Below are positions 42,251 through 51,077 of a stretch of 64,000 bases of DNA, piece by piece; positions within the stretch are counted from its first letter, which is position 1, and every line of letters starts with the position of its first letter. The stretch is taken from the NCBI GenBank assembly GCA_009838765.1, contig VXQX01000040.1, positions 23,748 through 87,747 on the forward strand. The letters run 5' to 3'. The position numbers and the translations under genes were made by a program. This DNA is from Gemmatimonadales bacterium. GTDB taxonomy: Bacteria; Gemmatimonadota; Gemmatimonadetes; Palauibacterales; Palauibacteraceae. The notes beneath the pieces are model-generated. The model ran no database searches, was not told where the DNA came from, and saw nothing but the letters and a program-made list of their open reading frames with translations.

Positions 42251-43258
42251 ATGATTCGCCCCGATTCGCCGCAGATACATGTGCTGTACGAAAACCCGGC
42301 CTGGATTCCGCCGCTTGAGGAGGCGCTCGCGAGGGAGGGCTTCCGGGTCCGCCTCGTGCACGTGAACGAAGGGCTCGTCGACCCCTCGGCGCCGCCTCCG
42401 GAGGGCATCTGGATCAACCGCATCAGCCCGTCGTCGCACACGCGCGGCCACGTCCACACGGTGGAGCTGGCCCGCCAGCTCCTCTACTGGCTGGAGGCGC
42501 ACGACCGCCGGGTGATCAACGGGCTCGGCGCCTTCGAGCTGGAGATGAGCAAGCTGCGGCAGGATCTCGTCCTCCGCCGGCACGGGATCCGCACGCCGCG
42601 CACGGTGCTGGCCGTGGGGAGGGAGCACCTGCTCGCAGCGGCCGCCACCTTCGACGGCCCGTTCATCACGAAGCACGACCAGGGCGGCAAAGGGCTGGGG
42701 ATCCGCCTCTTCCGCAACGCGCGAGAGCTCGAGCGGCACCTCGACGCCGACGGCTTCGATGCCGGGCCCGGCGCGCGGATGATCCTCCAGCAGTACATCG
42801 ACGCCCCGGAACCGTTCATCACGCGGGTGGAGATCGTGGGCGGCCGCTTCCTGTTCGCGATGCGGAGTTCCACGGCGGACGGGTTCGAACTCTGCCCGTC
42901 CGACGCGTGCAACCCAATGCCCTCCGAGAGAAACGCGCCCTCGCGGACGGAAGAGGAAGCGGCGCCCGAGGTCTGCCCGGCCGGCCCGGGTCTCTTCAGC
43001 TCCTCGCCGGTCGCGGAGGACGACCCGCTGGTGCAGCGGTACATCCGTCTCTGCAACGAGGAAGGGATCGAGATCGCCGGCATCGAGTTCGTGCGCGACG
43101 CGTGGGGCCACCGCTACACGTACGACATCAACGGCACGACGAACTACAACCAGACACTCGGCACCCGGATCGGCGTCGACGGCATGGGCGAGGTGGCCCG
43201 CTACGTGCGCCGGACGGCGACCCCCGGCCGCCGACGGCGGCGGCGCATCGCGTCCTGA
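42251..43258 (+). CDS. ATP-grasp (RimK-like) carboxylate-amine/thiol ligase
   Basis: 335-aa ATP-grasp ligase. After an N-terminal pre-ATP domain (HVLYENPAWIPPLEEALARE), the grasp core shows GPFITKHDQGGKGLGIRLFR, MILQQYIDAPEPFITRVEIV and the metal-binding end YTYDINGTTNYN. Such enzymes join a carboxylate to an amine or thiol using ATP; RimK, tetrahydromethanopterin glutamate ligase and graspetide ligases share the fold. An insert of about 40 residues with several Cys and Glu (FELCPSDACNPMPSERNA...) separates the last core strands and is unusual. Its own start follows a strong terminator. Substrate unknown; the small peptide genes upstream make a peptide substrate conceivable. Confidence 0.85.
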   Translation: MIRPDSPQIHVLYENPAWIPPLEEALAREGFRVRLVHVNEGLVDPSAPPPEGIWINRISPSSHTRGHVHTVELARQLLYWLEAHDRRVINGLGAFELEMSKLRQDLVLRRHGIRTPRTVLAVGREHLLAAAATFDGPFITKHDQGGKGLGIRLFRNARELERHLDADGFDAGPGARMILQQYIDAPEPFITRVEIVGGRFLFAMRSSTADGFELCPSDACNPMPSERNAPSRTEEEAAPEVCPAGPGLFSSSPVAEDDPLVQRYIRLCNEEGIEIAGIEFVRDAWGHRYTYDINGTTNYNQTLGTRIGVDGMGEVARYVRRTATPGRRRRRRIAS

Positions 43259-43389
43259 TCGTGGCGCCCTCCGCTCGCGTGAATACGTTCCCGCGGGAAC
43301 GTCGAGGTGAGGCCTCCTCGGTGGACACGATGTTAGCGTAGAGGGGAGATCCTTCTGAAACGCGGTTTGAGCGAGGCGGCCATCGACGG

Positions 43390-44982
43390 ATGAAAAGCGG
43401 GCGGCGCCGACGAGCCACGGCTCCGGGCGGAGTGTGGAAGGGGCTGAATCCCGCGATGGCGGTGGCCGCCAAGGGCGTCGTGCTCGTCTTCGTCCTCGCC
43501 ACGGTCTGGGACGTGAATGCCGCGGGGGCCGTGTTCGGCCGCGTCCGCGCCTGGATCGAGGGCACGCTCGACTGGTTCTACGTCCTGACGGTCTGCGCCA
43601 CGCTGTTCACCTGCCTCTTCCTGGTGTGCAGCCGGTTCGGCCGGATCCGGCTCGGCGATGAGGACTCCACGCCCGAGTTCAGCCGGTTCTCGTGGCTCGC
43701 GATGCTGTTCTCGGCAGGTATCGGGATCGGAGTACTGTTCTTTTCCATCGCCGAGCCGATCTTCTACTTCGACAACGGCGGAGCCGCGGGGTACCCCAAC
43801 AATCCGATCGCCGACCTGGCGGGCGCCGAGGCGCTGGACGAGCGGCGGGCCGTGCATGCCATGCGCGTCACTTACTTCCACTGGGGCGTCCACGGCTGGT
43901 CCGCGTACGTCCTCGTCGGGCTCTGCCTCGCCTACTTCGGATTCCGAAAGAAGCTGCCGCTGACGCTGCGCTCCGCGCTGTACCCGCTCATCGGCGACCG
44001 GATCTACGGCCCGATCGGGGACCTGGTGGATCTGCTGGCCGTGTTCGGCGGGGTCTTCGGCATCGCCACCTCCCTGGGGCTGGGGGCGAGCCAGATGGCC
44101 AGCGGCCTCAACGTCCTGCTCGGCGTCGATCCCGGTCTCGCCACGCAGGTGGCGCTCATCGCCCTCATCTCGGTGGCGGCCACGTTGTCGGTCGTATCCG
44201 GCGTGAGGCGCGGGATCCGCCGCCTCTCCGAGTGGAACATCGGCCTGAGCGTTCTCCTGCTCGGGTCCTTCCTGTTCCTGGGCCCTTTCACCTGGCTCGC
44301 CGGGTTCGTCGCCACTTCCGCCGGCGAATACCTGTGGCGCGTCGTGCGGATGGGATTCTGGATCGCCGATGGTCCGGGGGAGGCCGCCTGGCAGAACGCC
44401 TGGACGATCTTCTACTGGGGCTGGTGGATCTCCTGGGCGCCCTTCGTCGGCACGTTCATCGCCCGCATCTCCCGCGGGCGCACGCTGCGCGAGTTCATCC
44501 TGGGCGTGCTCGTCGTCCCGACGGGCCTGGCGCTGATATGGTTCGGCATCTTCGGCGGCAGCGCGATCCACCTGGAACTCAATGCCCCGGGCGGCGCCGG
44601 GACGGCGGGGATCATGGAACTGGTCCGGGGCGGGAACTACGAGGCCGCGCTGTACGCGACGATCGACCGGATGAGCGACACCGGCTGGCTCGCCTGGGCC
44701 CTGTCCGCCATGGCCACCGCCCTCGTGGCGACGTGGTTCATCACCTCTTCGGACTCCGGCACCCTGGTCATCACCACCTTCCTGAGCATGGGCGACCCTC
44801 ACCCTCCGCGGCGTTTCCGCATCGTGTGGGGGCTCGGCGTGGGAGCGGTCGCCGCCGTGCTGCTGCTCGCGGACGGCCTCCAGGCCCTGCAGACCGCGGC
44901 CATAGCCGCCGCCCTGCCCGTGAGCGTCGTACTGTGGTTCATGATCGCCGGGCTGCTCAGGTCGCTGGCGCGCGACCCGTAG
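43390..44982 (+). CDS. BCCT family betaine/choline/carnitine transporter
   Basis: 530-aa transporter of 12 predicted helices. BCCT landmarks: SAGIGIGVLFFSIAEPIFYF, the tryptophan box IFYWGWWISWAPFVGTFIAR, RISRGRTLREFILGVLVVP, and TTFLSMGDPHPPRRFR. The family imports compatible solutes such as glycine betaine or choline with Na+ or H+, consistent with a saline or host-associated habitat. The longer cytoplasmic C-terminal regulatory domain of osmosensing BetP is lacking. It follows the ATP-grasp gene after 131 bases. No betaine-synthesis genes adjoin. Confidence 0.93.
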   Translation: MKSGRRRRATAPGGVWKGLNPAMAVAAKGVVLVFVLATVWDVNAAGAVFGRVRAWIEGTLDWFYVLTVCATLFTCLFLVCSRFGRIRLGDEDSTPEFSRFSWLAMLFSAGIGIGVLFFSIAEPIFYFDNGGAAGYPNNPIADLAGAEALDERRAVHAMRVTYFHWGVHGWSAYVLVGLCLAYFGFRKKLPLTLRSALYPLIGDRIYGPIGDLVDLLAVFGGVFGIATSLGLGASQMASGLNVLLGVDPGLATQVALIALISVAATLSVVSGVRRGIRRLSEWNIGLSVLLLGSFLFLGPFTWLAGFVATSAGEYLWRVVRMGFWIADGPGEAAWQNAWTIFYWGWWISWAPFVGTFIARISRGRTLREFILGVLVVPTGLALIWFGIFGGSAIHLELNAPGGAGTAGIMELVRGGNYEAALYATIDRMSDTGWLAWALSAMATALVATWFITSSDSGTLVITTFLSMGDPHPPRRFRIVWGLGVGAVAAVLLLADGLQALQTAAIAAALPVSVVLWFMIAGLLRSLARDP

Positions 44983-45007
44983 CGAGCGGGGAAGCCCGCT
45001 CCGTCGG

Positions 45008-45403
45008 TCAGGCGCCCGGCAGCGCCCTGATGTCGGGACACTCGAGCAGCGACGCGTCCGCCGTGACGAGCGTGAGATCGTGCACCATGGCGGTGGCCGC
45101 GATGAAGCGATCGGCCGGATCGCCATGGTGGAGGCGGATGGCGCGGCTGCCGAAGGCGACGTCGAACGTCAGCGGGACCTCGCGCACGGGCCGAACGCTC
45201 AGGGCCGTACGGACCCAGCTCCAGGGATCCGGCTGGAGGAGCACGCGTCCCTTCTCGGCGAGCACCAGGGCCTCCCAGACGCTCACGGGCGACAACGCCA
45301 GGGGGTTCGCCGGCTCCGTCAGTGCGCGGCGGGCCCGGCCGGAGAGTCGATCCGGATCCAGCAGGCTCCAGAGCCAGATGTGGGTATCGAGGAGCAGCTT
45401 CAC
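45008..45403 (-). CDS. VapC-type PIN-domain toxin ribonuclease
   Basis: 131-aa PIN protein. Metal-binding acidic residues appear in KLLLDTHIWLWSLLD, SVWEALVLAEKG, GDPADRFIAATAMVHDLTLVTAD and the final DxxL. This is the VapC/FitB type that cuts tRNA or other RNA. The GTG start overlaps the antitoxin stop (GTGA at 45403-45400), so toxin translation depends on the antitoxin. The BCCT transporter is convergent, with only 26 bases between stops. Confidence 0.9.
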   Translation of the reverse strand: MKLLLDTHIWLWSLLDPDRLSGRARRALTEPANPLALSPVSVWEALVLAEKGRVLLQPDPWSWVRTALSVRPVREVPLTFDVAFGSRAIRLHHGDPADRFIAATAMVHDLTLVTADASLLECPDIRALPGA

Positions 45404-45768
45404 CGCGGGCGTCCGGCGCTCGGATCGGCGGCCTCCGAGCGAAGTGCGGTCCACTCGGAGGGATCGACCGCCGGGGAGACGATGTCGCCGATGATCTCAC
45501 CCACGTCACTCATGGCTCCCAGCCACGCTCCGCCGCCGGTCCGGGACTCCGCCGCCTCGGGCGCCGCGTTCGGGACATTCGGCGTCATCTCGTAACCCCC
45601 GGCCATGCGCGCCCGTTCGCGCACGACGCCGAGCGTGGGCTTCGGGACCGCATGGCGGGCGAGCAGGTGGCGCAGTTCGCCCTCGAGCGAGCGATGGTTG
45701 GCCTTCGCCTGCCTCTTGAGCGCGGCGATCACGGCGTCGTCCACGTTCCGAATCGTGAGTACTCCCAA
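45400..45768 (-). CDS. FitA/VapB-like ribbon-helix-helix antitoxin
   Basis: 122-aa product from a TTG at 45768, chosen because the RHH fold starts here: MGVLTIRNVDDAVIAALKRQ (M from TTG), then KANHRSLEGELRHLLARHAV. The GGGGGG tract before the TTG is a usable ribosome site. After the DNA-binding part comes a long C-terminal neutralising tail (MTPNVPNAAPEAAE...DIVSPAVDPSEW). Such antitoxins repress their own promoter, likely in the 176-base gap to the divergent metallophosphoesterase gene. An earlier start is possible, as the frame stays open. Confidence 0.82.
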   Translation of the reverse strand: MGVLTIRNVDDAVIAALKRQAKANHRSLEGELRHLLARHAVPKPTLGVVRERARMAGGYEMTPNVPNAAPEAAESRTGGGAWLGAMSDVGEIIGDIVSPAVDPSEWTALRSEAADPSAGRPR

Positions 45769-45944
45769 GTGTGCACCCCCCGCGTCAACCTCTCGATGAA
45801 GTCGTAGTGTAGGTAAATCGGCTTCATTATGACAGCGCCCGTTGTCGGCGCCGGAGACGGATGGCCGTCCTCCCCATCCGCCGACGGCCGGCTTTTGACG
45901 CCACCGGAACCGGCCGCGTACGATCCGGTCGATGATGCGCGCAG

Positions 45945-46814
45945 ATGCTGCCCCACCTTGTCCCCGACGGTGATCCGTTGCGTTTATTGGCGTTGTCCGA
46001 CCTGCACGTCTCCCATGCGGAGAACCGGGAAGCGCTGGAGACACTGCCCGCGTGTCCCGACGACTGGCTGATCCTGGCCGGCGACGTGACCCACGGCGCG
46101 CGGCGACTCGAATCGTGCTTTGCCCGACTGACCCCGAAGTTTCGGCAGCTCGTCTGGGTTCCCGGAAACCACGAACTGTGGACGATACCGGATGCGGATC
46201 CCGGGCTCCGCGGAGTAGCCCTGTACGAACACCTGGTCGGAATCGCCCGCAACCACGGCGTTCTCACTCCGGAGGATCCCTACCCGGTGGTGGAACTGCG
46301 GGACGGACCGGTGCTGATCGCGCCGCTGTTCCTGCTGTACGACTACAGCTTTCGGCCCGGGCACGTTCGGCGCGACGAGGTGGTTCGGTGGGCCCGGGAG
46401 ACCCGCGCGGTCTGCTCCGACGAAGTAGTGCTGCATCCCGACCCGTTCCCGGATCGGGACTCGTGGTGCGCCGCGCGCTGCGAGGACGCCGCCGTCCGGC
46501 TCGCTTCGGTTCCGGCCGATCTTCCGAAGGTCCTGGTCAATCACTATCCGCTCGAGGAACGACACGCCGTGCTGCCGAAGATCCCCCGCTTCACTCCATG
46601 GTGCGGGACCCGTCGGACGCGGGGTTGGCACCGGCGGTTCAACGCGGGCGCGGTGGTGTACGGCCACCTCCACATCCGGAACACCCACTGGCTCGATGGC
46701 GTGCCCTTCCAGGAGGTCTCCCTGGGATATCCGGGGCAATGGGACCGGCGGCGGGGGATCGCCGCCTACCTGCGGGAAGTCACCCTGGCGCCCCGGCGCG
46801 CGACCGCCCGATGA
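45945..46814 (+). CDS. Metallophosphoesterase (calcineurin-like)
   Basis: 289-aa phosphoesterase. The full set of metal ligands is present: DLH in LLALSDLHVSHAE, GD in ILAGDVTHGAR, GNHE in VWVPGNHELW, His in VLVNHYPLEER and GHLH in VVYGHLHIRNTHW. Probably cytosolic and acts on a nucleotide, nucleic acid or phosphoprotein; the substrate is not evident. Its TGA overlaps the thymidine kinase ATG, indicating coupling with nucleotide metabolism. Confidence 0.92.
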   Translation: MLPHLVPDGDPLRLLALSDLHVSHAENREALETLPACPDDWLILAGDVTHGARRLESCFARLTPKFRQLVWVPGNHELWTIPDADPGLRGVALYEHLVGIARNHGVLTPEDPYPVVELRDGPVLIAPLFLLYDYSFRPGHVRRDEVVRWARETRAVCSDEVVLHPDPFPDRDSWCAARCEDAAVRLASVPADLPKVLVNHYPLEERHAVLPKIPRFTPWCGTRRTRGWHRRFNAGAVVYGHLHIRNTHWLDGVPFQEVSLGYPGQWDRRRGIAAYLREVTLAPRRATAR

Positions 46815-47461
46815 CGAGAACCACGCGGCGCAGGGCGGGCGACGGGTCGGTCGAGGTCGTCGCCGGCGTCATGTTCAGCGGCAAGTCCGAGGAGTTGATC
46901 CGGCGTGTGCGCCGCGCCCTCATCGCCGGCCGGCGGGTGCAACTCTTCAAGTCCCACCTCGACGACCGCTACGGCGGCCAGTTCCACATTTCGTCGCACG
47001 ACGGGCGGGAGATCGACGCCGAGCCCGTGTCCAGTTCGGTGGAGGTGGCCGAGAAGGTCCGCCCTTCAACGCAGGTCGTCGCGATCGACGAGGCGCAGTT
47101 CCTCGACGACGGGATCTGCGAGGTCGTGGACGCGCTGGCCGATGCCGGGATGCGCGTGATCGCCGTCGGGACCGACATGGACTTCCGCGGCGAGCCCTTC
47201 GGCCCCATGGGCCTCCTTCTGGCACGCGCGGAGCGGATCGACAAGCTGACCGCGATCTGCGTCGTGTGCGGCGACGCCGCGACGAGAAACCAGCGCCTTA
47301 TCGACGGGCAGCCGGCACCCGCCGAGGGCCCTACGATCCAGGTGGGCGGCGCCGAATCGTACGAGGCGCGCTGCCGCCGGTGCCATGACGTGCCGCGGCG
47401 GGATCGCAGTCAGACGGAGCTGTCGCTGCGGCGCGAAGCGGAAGGCTGGGAAGGCTTCTAG
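46811..47461 (+). CDS. tdk: Thymidine kinase
   Basis: 216-aa TK1-type kinase that phosphorylates thymidine or deoxyuridine for salvage. P-loop VVAGVMFSGKSEELIRR, Walker B-like VVAIDEAQFLDDG, the lasso region with CVVCGDAATRNQR and a zinc ribbon completed by CRRCHD are seen. C-terminal substrate loop GGAESYEARC fits. It starts inside the metallophosphoesterase stop (ATGA) and has normal family length. Confidence 0.96.
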   Translation: MTRTTRRRAGDGSVEVVAGVMFSGKSEELIRRVRRALIAGRRVQLFKSHLDDRYGGQFHISSHDGREIDAEPVSSSVEVAEKVRPSTQVVAIDEAQFLDDGICEVVDALADAGMRVIAVGTDMDFRGEPFGPMGLLLARAERIDKLTAICVVCGDAATRNQRLIDGQPAPAEGPTIQVGGAESYEARCRRCHDVPRRDRSQTELSLRREAEGWEGF

Positions 47462-47628
47462 CCGCCGGACCCTCAGGCGCCGGGGACGCGGAGGCTGCCG
47501 CGACCGCCGCCCACCCGGGTACGAAACCGATGGTCCTTCCCGCCCCGCGTGCCTCACCCGTGTCGCGTTCGCGGGCTTCCGGGCTATTGTTTCCGCCTGA
47601 TTCGGCAACCGTCAGATCGGAGAGCCCC

Positions 47629-49752
47629 ATGCGCACGCGACTCCAGGCCCTGCTGCTCCTCGCTCCCGTCGCCGCCTGCACCGCGGACGCGCCGCCGCCG
47701 GAGCCGTCGGCCGTGCGGAGCGCCGCCGATGTGACCGACGCGGTGCTGGAGGCGGCGCGGCCCGATGGCAACTGGCTCACGTACGGCGGCAACTACGCGG
47801 AGGATCGCTTCAGCACGCTGGACGAGGTCACGCGGGACAACGTCGACGAACTCGGCCTCGCCTGGACGTACGACATCGAACTGCGGGGCGGGGTCGAGGC
47901 CACGCCGCTCGTCGTGGGCGGCGTCATGTACATCAGCGCCCCGTGGAGCGTGGTGCACGCGATCGATACGCGGACGGGCGAGCGGCTGTGGCGCCATGAC
48001 CCCGGCGTTCCGCGCATCCGCGGGCGGCTCGCCTGCTGCGGCGTGGTGAACCGGGGCGTCGCGCTCTACGAGGGCAAGGTGATCGTGGGCACGATCGACG
48101 GCCGTCTGATCGCCCTCGACGCGGAGACGGGCGACGTCGTGTGGGAGACGCTCACCATCGATCCCAACGAGGCCTACACGATCACGGGCGCGGTGCGCGT
48201 CGTGCAGGGGCTCGCGATCATCGGCAACGGGGGCGCCGAGTACGGCGTCCGGGGCTACGTGTCGGCCTACGACGCGGACGACGGCGAACTCGTCTGGCGC
48301 ACCTACACGGTGCCCGGCAACCCGGCGGACGGCTTCGAATCCGAAGCCATGGAGATGGCGGCGGAGACGTGGAGCGGCGAGTGGTGGATCGCCGGCGGCG
48401 GCGGGACGGCCTGGGACTCGATCATCTACGACCCGGAGCTCGACCTCCTCTATGTCGGGACCGGCAACGGTTCCCCCTGGTCCCGGAACTACCGGAGCCC
48501 CGGGGGCGGCGACAACCTCTTCCTCGCCTCGATCCTCGCGCTGCGCCCGCGGACGGGCGAGTACGTGTGGCACTTCCAGACGACGCCCGGCGACCACTGG
48601 GACTACACGGCGGTGCAGCCGATGACGCTCGCGGATCTCGAGTTCGACGGCCGCATGCGCCGCGTGATCATGCAGGCGCCGAAGAACGGGTTCTTCTACG
48701 TCCTCGATGCCGAGACGGGCGAGTTCCTGTCGGGCCAGGAGTACATCGTGCAGAACTGGGCGGAGGGACTCGACCTCGAGACGGGCCGCCCCGCGGAGCG
48801 GCCGGAGGCCGTGCACGCGGAGGTCTGGACGCTGATCACGCCGGCCGCCCTCGGGGGCCACAACTGGCAGCCGCAGTCGTTCAACCCGGAGACGGGGCTG
48901 ATGTACCTGCCGATCCAGGAAGGGTGGGTCGAACGCAGCGAGCCGCCCGACTGGGTGTACACGGACCTCGCGATCGAGGACCACAGCTTCGGGCCGCGGG
49001 TGAACAACATCGGCCACCTCAACCGGTGGGGGGCACGCGATGACGCCGGCTTCCTGGTCGCTTGGGACCCGAAGGCGCAGGAGGCGCGCTGGACCGTCCC
49101 CCAGCTCGGCTTCTGGAACGGCGGGACGATGACGACGACGACGGGCCTCGTGTTCCAGGGCGGCGGGGACGGCCGCTTCGTCGCCTACGACGCGGAGACC
49201 GGAGACCGGCTGTGGGAGGTCTCCACCGGCCTCGGCATCCTCGGAGGCCCGGTGACCTATCTCGTCGACGGCCGGCAGCACGTGACGGTGGCGGCCGGCT
49301 GGGGCGGTGCGCGCGGCCGCAGCGGATCCCCCTACGGCGACGCGGCCGACTACGAGCAGCGGGGGCGGGTCTTCACCTTCGTGCTCGGCGGTACGGAGCC
49401 CATGCCGGAGCCCCGGCGGAAACGGCCGGTCCGCGTACCCTCCGTCGCCGCCGATCTGCCCGCGGACGAAACTTCACTTGAACGCGGCAGCGAACTCTAC
49501 GAGCAGTATTGCCGACACTGCCACGGGACGGGCGGCGGCTCGGAGGGCGCGATACCGAGCCTCCAGCGCGCGACCGACATCGTGCACCGCAACTTCGAGG
49601 ACATCGTGCTCGGCGGGAGCCGGGAGCCGCAGGGGATGCCGTCCTACGAGGGATTGCTCGACGCCGAGCAGCTCCGGCTGATCCACGCCTACGTCGTTTC
49701 GCAGACGCGCGAGACGCTCGCCGAAGACGAGAGGGCCGGCGGCGACCACTGA
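47629..49752 (+). CDS. PQQ-dependent quinohaemoprotein alcohol dehydrogenase-like lipoprotein with C-terminal cytochrome c
   Basis: 707-aa periplasmic or membrane-tethered oxidoreductase. The signal ends at a lipobox (PVAACTAD, Cys17). An eight-bladed PQQ propeller follows: WLTYGGNYAEDRFSTLDEV, the vicinal disulfide in RLACCGVV, ligands in GVRGYVSAYDADDGELVWR, the catalytic Asp region SPGGGDNLFLASILAL and PKNGFFYVLDAETGEFL. A cytochrome c domain carries CRHCHG (near residue 625). Two residues after the catalytic Asp is Leu, not Asp, which argues for a calcium rather than lanthanide enzyme. Oxidises alcohols or related compounds and passes electrons to the respiratory chain. I start at 47629, where the signal peptide begins. 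Confidence 0.93.
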   Translation: MRTRLQALLLLAPVAACTADAPPPEPSAVRSAADVTDAVLEAARPDGNWLTYGGNYAEDRFSTLDEVTRDNVDELGLAWTYDIELRGGVEATPLVVGGVMYISAPWSVVHAIDTRTGERLWRHDPGVPRIRGRLACCGVVNRGVALYEGKVIVGTIDGRLIALDAETGDVVWETLTIDPNEAYTITGAVRVVQGLAIIGNGGAEYGVRGYVSAYDADDGELVWRTYTVPGNPADGFESEAMEMAAETWSGEWWIAGGGGTAWDSIIYDPELDLLYVGTGNGSPWSRNYRSPGGGDNLFLASILALRPRTGEYVWHFQTTPGDHWDYTAVQPMTLADLEFDGRMRRVIMQAPKNGFFYVLDAETGEFLSGQEYIVQNWAEGLDLETGRPAERPEAVHAEVWTLITPAALGGHNWQPQSFNPETGLMYLPIQEGWVERSEPPDWVYTDLAIEDHSFGPRVNNIGHLNRWGARDDAGFLVAWDPKAQEARWTVPQLGFWNGGTMTTTTGLVFQGGGDGRFVAYDAETGDRLWEVSTGLGILGGPVTYLVDGRQHVTVAAGWGGARGRSGSPYGDAADYEQRGRVFTFVLGGTEPMPEPRRKRPVRVPSVAADLPADETSLERGSELYEQYCRHCHGTGGGSEGAIPSLQRATDIVHRNFEDIVLGGSREPQGMPSYEGLLDAEQLRLIHAYVVSQTRETLAEDERAGGDH

Positions 49753-49768
49753 ACGTCACGCACGTACG

Positions 49769-50971
49769 CTACCAGTCGCGCGAATCCTCGTCGTGAACCG
49801 TGGTCGGCAGCCCGTAGGAGTGTTCGATCTCGCCGAGGTCCGACGAGCCCAGCAGCTCATTGAACCGCTTCAGTGAGCGGCCTGCAAGCAGACGGGGAAA
49901 CAGTTTCAGGGCCACCTTCTCCGCTCTGTTTCTGAGGAACAGCAGGGGTACCTGCTTGACGAATCTCGACCTGGGGAATCTGAAGGCATCCGCCAGGTCG
50001 TTGCCGATCAGTTCCCGCGATACCTGGTAGACGAATGCCGCCATCTCGCGGCGTTCCTTCGTTTCCGTGATGCCGAGCAGGAGGGGGGCGCTGTTGACGA
50101 TGCTGTTCGCCATGATGATCGCGTCGTCGTCCGGGGGCGGCTCGGACGTCGCGGCGACCCGGAAGATGCGGAGGGACGAAGCGCGGTCGTGGAACATGAT
50201 GGCTTCGGGTATCCCCATGACCTGGCCCGTGTATCTCCACACGTGGACGTACGCCTCCTTTTCCTCCCGGCTGAAGTCTCCTCCCAGGCGCGCGACATGG
50301 CGCATCAGACGCCCTGAGAAGGCGGTCGCGCCCAGCAGCATGTGCGCCGCGCTGAGCGGCATCCCGTGCTCGCGCTCGTCCCACTCGTCCGACTGCCTGA
50401 GCAGCATCCTCGACTGGGCATGCACCAGGCGGATACGCAGGCTAAGCTTCCAGGCATCGCCTCCGGGCTCCAGGCCGCCCGGCATGAACTGCTCGGTCAA
50501 CTGCAGCGTGTTCTGCTTGAGCCGACGGGCGCCGTTCAGGATGATCCGGCTGCGGATTCGGAACGATTTGCTGATCAGGGTGGAAAAGCCCTCGACGATG
50601 GCGCCGCCCACGAGTCCGCCAAGGACCATGTCCGAGTTGCGGAGGAAGGCCCTGGTGGCCTTCATGGCGATCTCGGCGTCGAACCAGTCGGGGACGATGG
50701 CCGCGGACTCGACGAGTTCCCCGAGCGCCTCCGGGGTGTCTTTCGGCAGGTCGTCGTAGCGGTTGACGGTTCTGGCGATCGTGCCGTGAAGGTGCCGGGG
50801 TTCTACCACCCTCGCCAGTTGTTCGACGGCGCGGTCGGCCGGCGGATCGCCCCGGACCGTGTAGCGGATGTAGCGCTCCGCCAGGTCCGGATCCAGCGCC
50901 CGGGCCTTCCTGTAGCCGTCGACGTAACAGGCGGGGATGTCGAAGGTTGGTCGCGGACCGGTGCCAGACAT
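49769..50971 (-). CDS. DUF2236 / MpaB-like haem oxygenase-type protein
   Basis: 400-aa protein of the family that includes rubber oxygenase Lcp and fungal MpaB. Visible traits are LRNSDMVLGGLVGGAIVEGF, RIRLVHAQSRMLLRQSDEWD and EKEAYVHVWRYTGQVMGIPE. The RxxH and YxHVWRYxG patterns supply the proximal His and polar residues around the b-type haem in relatives. Probably an oxidative C=C-cleaving or hydroxylating enzyme in the cluster with two cytochrome P450s. It is convergent with the PQQ dehydrogenase and followed upstream on the same strand by a P450. Confidence 0.83.
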   Translation of the reverse strand: MSGTGPRPTFDIPACYVDGYRKARALDPDLAERYIRYTVRGDPPADRAVEQLARVVEPRHLHGTIARTVNRYDDLPKDTPEALGELVESAAIVPDWFDAEIAMKATRAFLRNSDMVLGGLVGGAIVEGFSTLISKSFRIRSRIILNGARRLKQNTLQLTEQFMPGGLEPGGDAWKLSLRIRLVHAQSRMLLRQSDEWDEREHGMPLSAAHMLLGATAFSGRLMRHVARLGGDFSREEKEAYVHVWRYTGQVMGIPEAIMFHDRASSLRIFRVAATSEPPPDDDAIIMANSIVNSAPLLLGITETKERREMAAFVYQVSRELIGNDLADAFRFPRSRFVKQVPLLFLRNRAEKVALKLFPRLLAGRSLKRFNELLGSSDLGEIEHSYGLPTTVHDEDSRDW

Positions 50972-51077
50972 GTCAGTGACTACCGCGAACGCTGATCGAC
51001 GCGGAAAAGCGCGGGGACATGGCCGCCGGAAACCGCACGCCCAGGCCGCAAGAGCGGACCCGTGAGTGTCGGCCCGA

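Noticed and set aside
43333..45126. 597-codon leftward frame opposite the BCCT transporter
   Set aside because: Hydrophilic Glu/Arg/Pro-rich shadow of hydrophobic BCCT helices.
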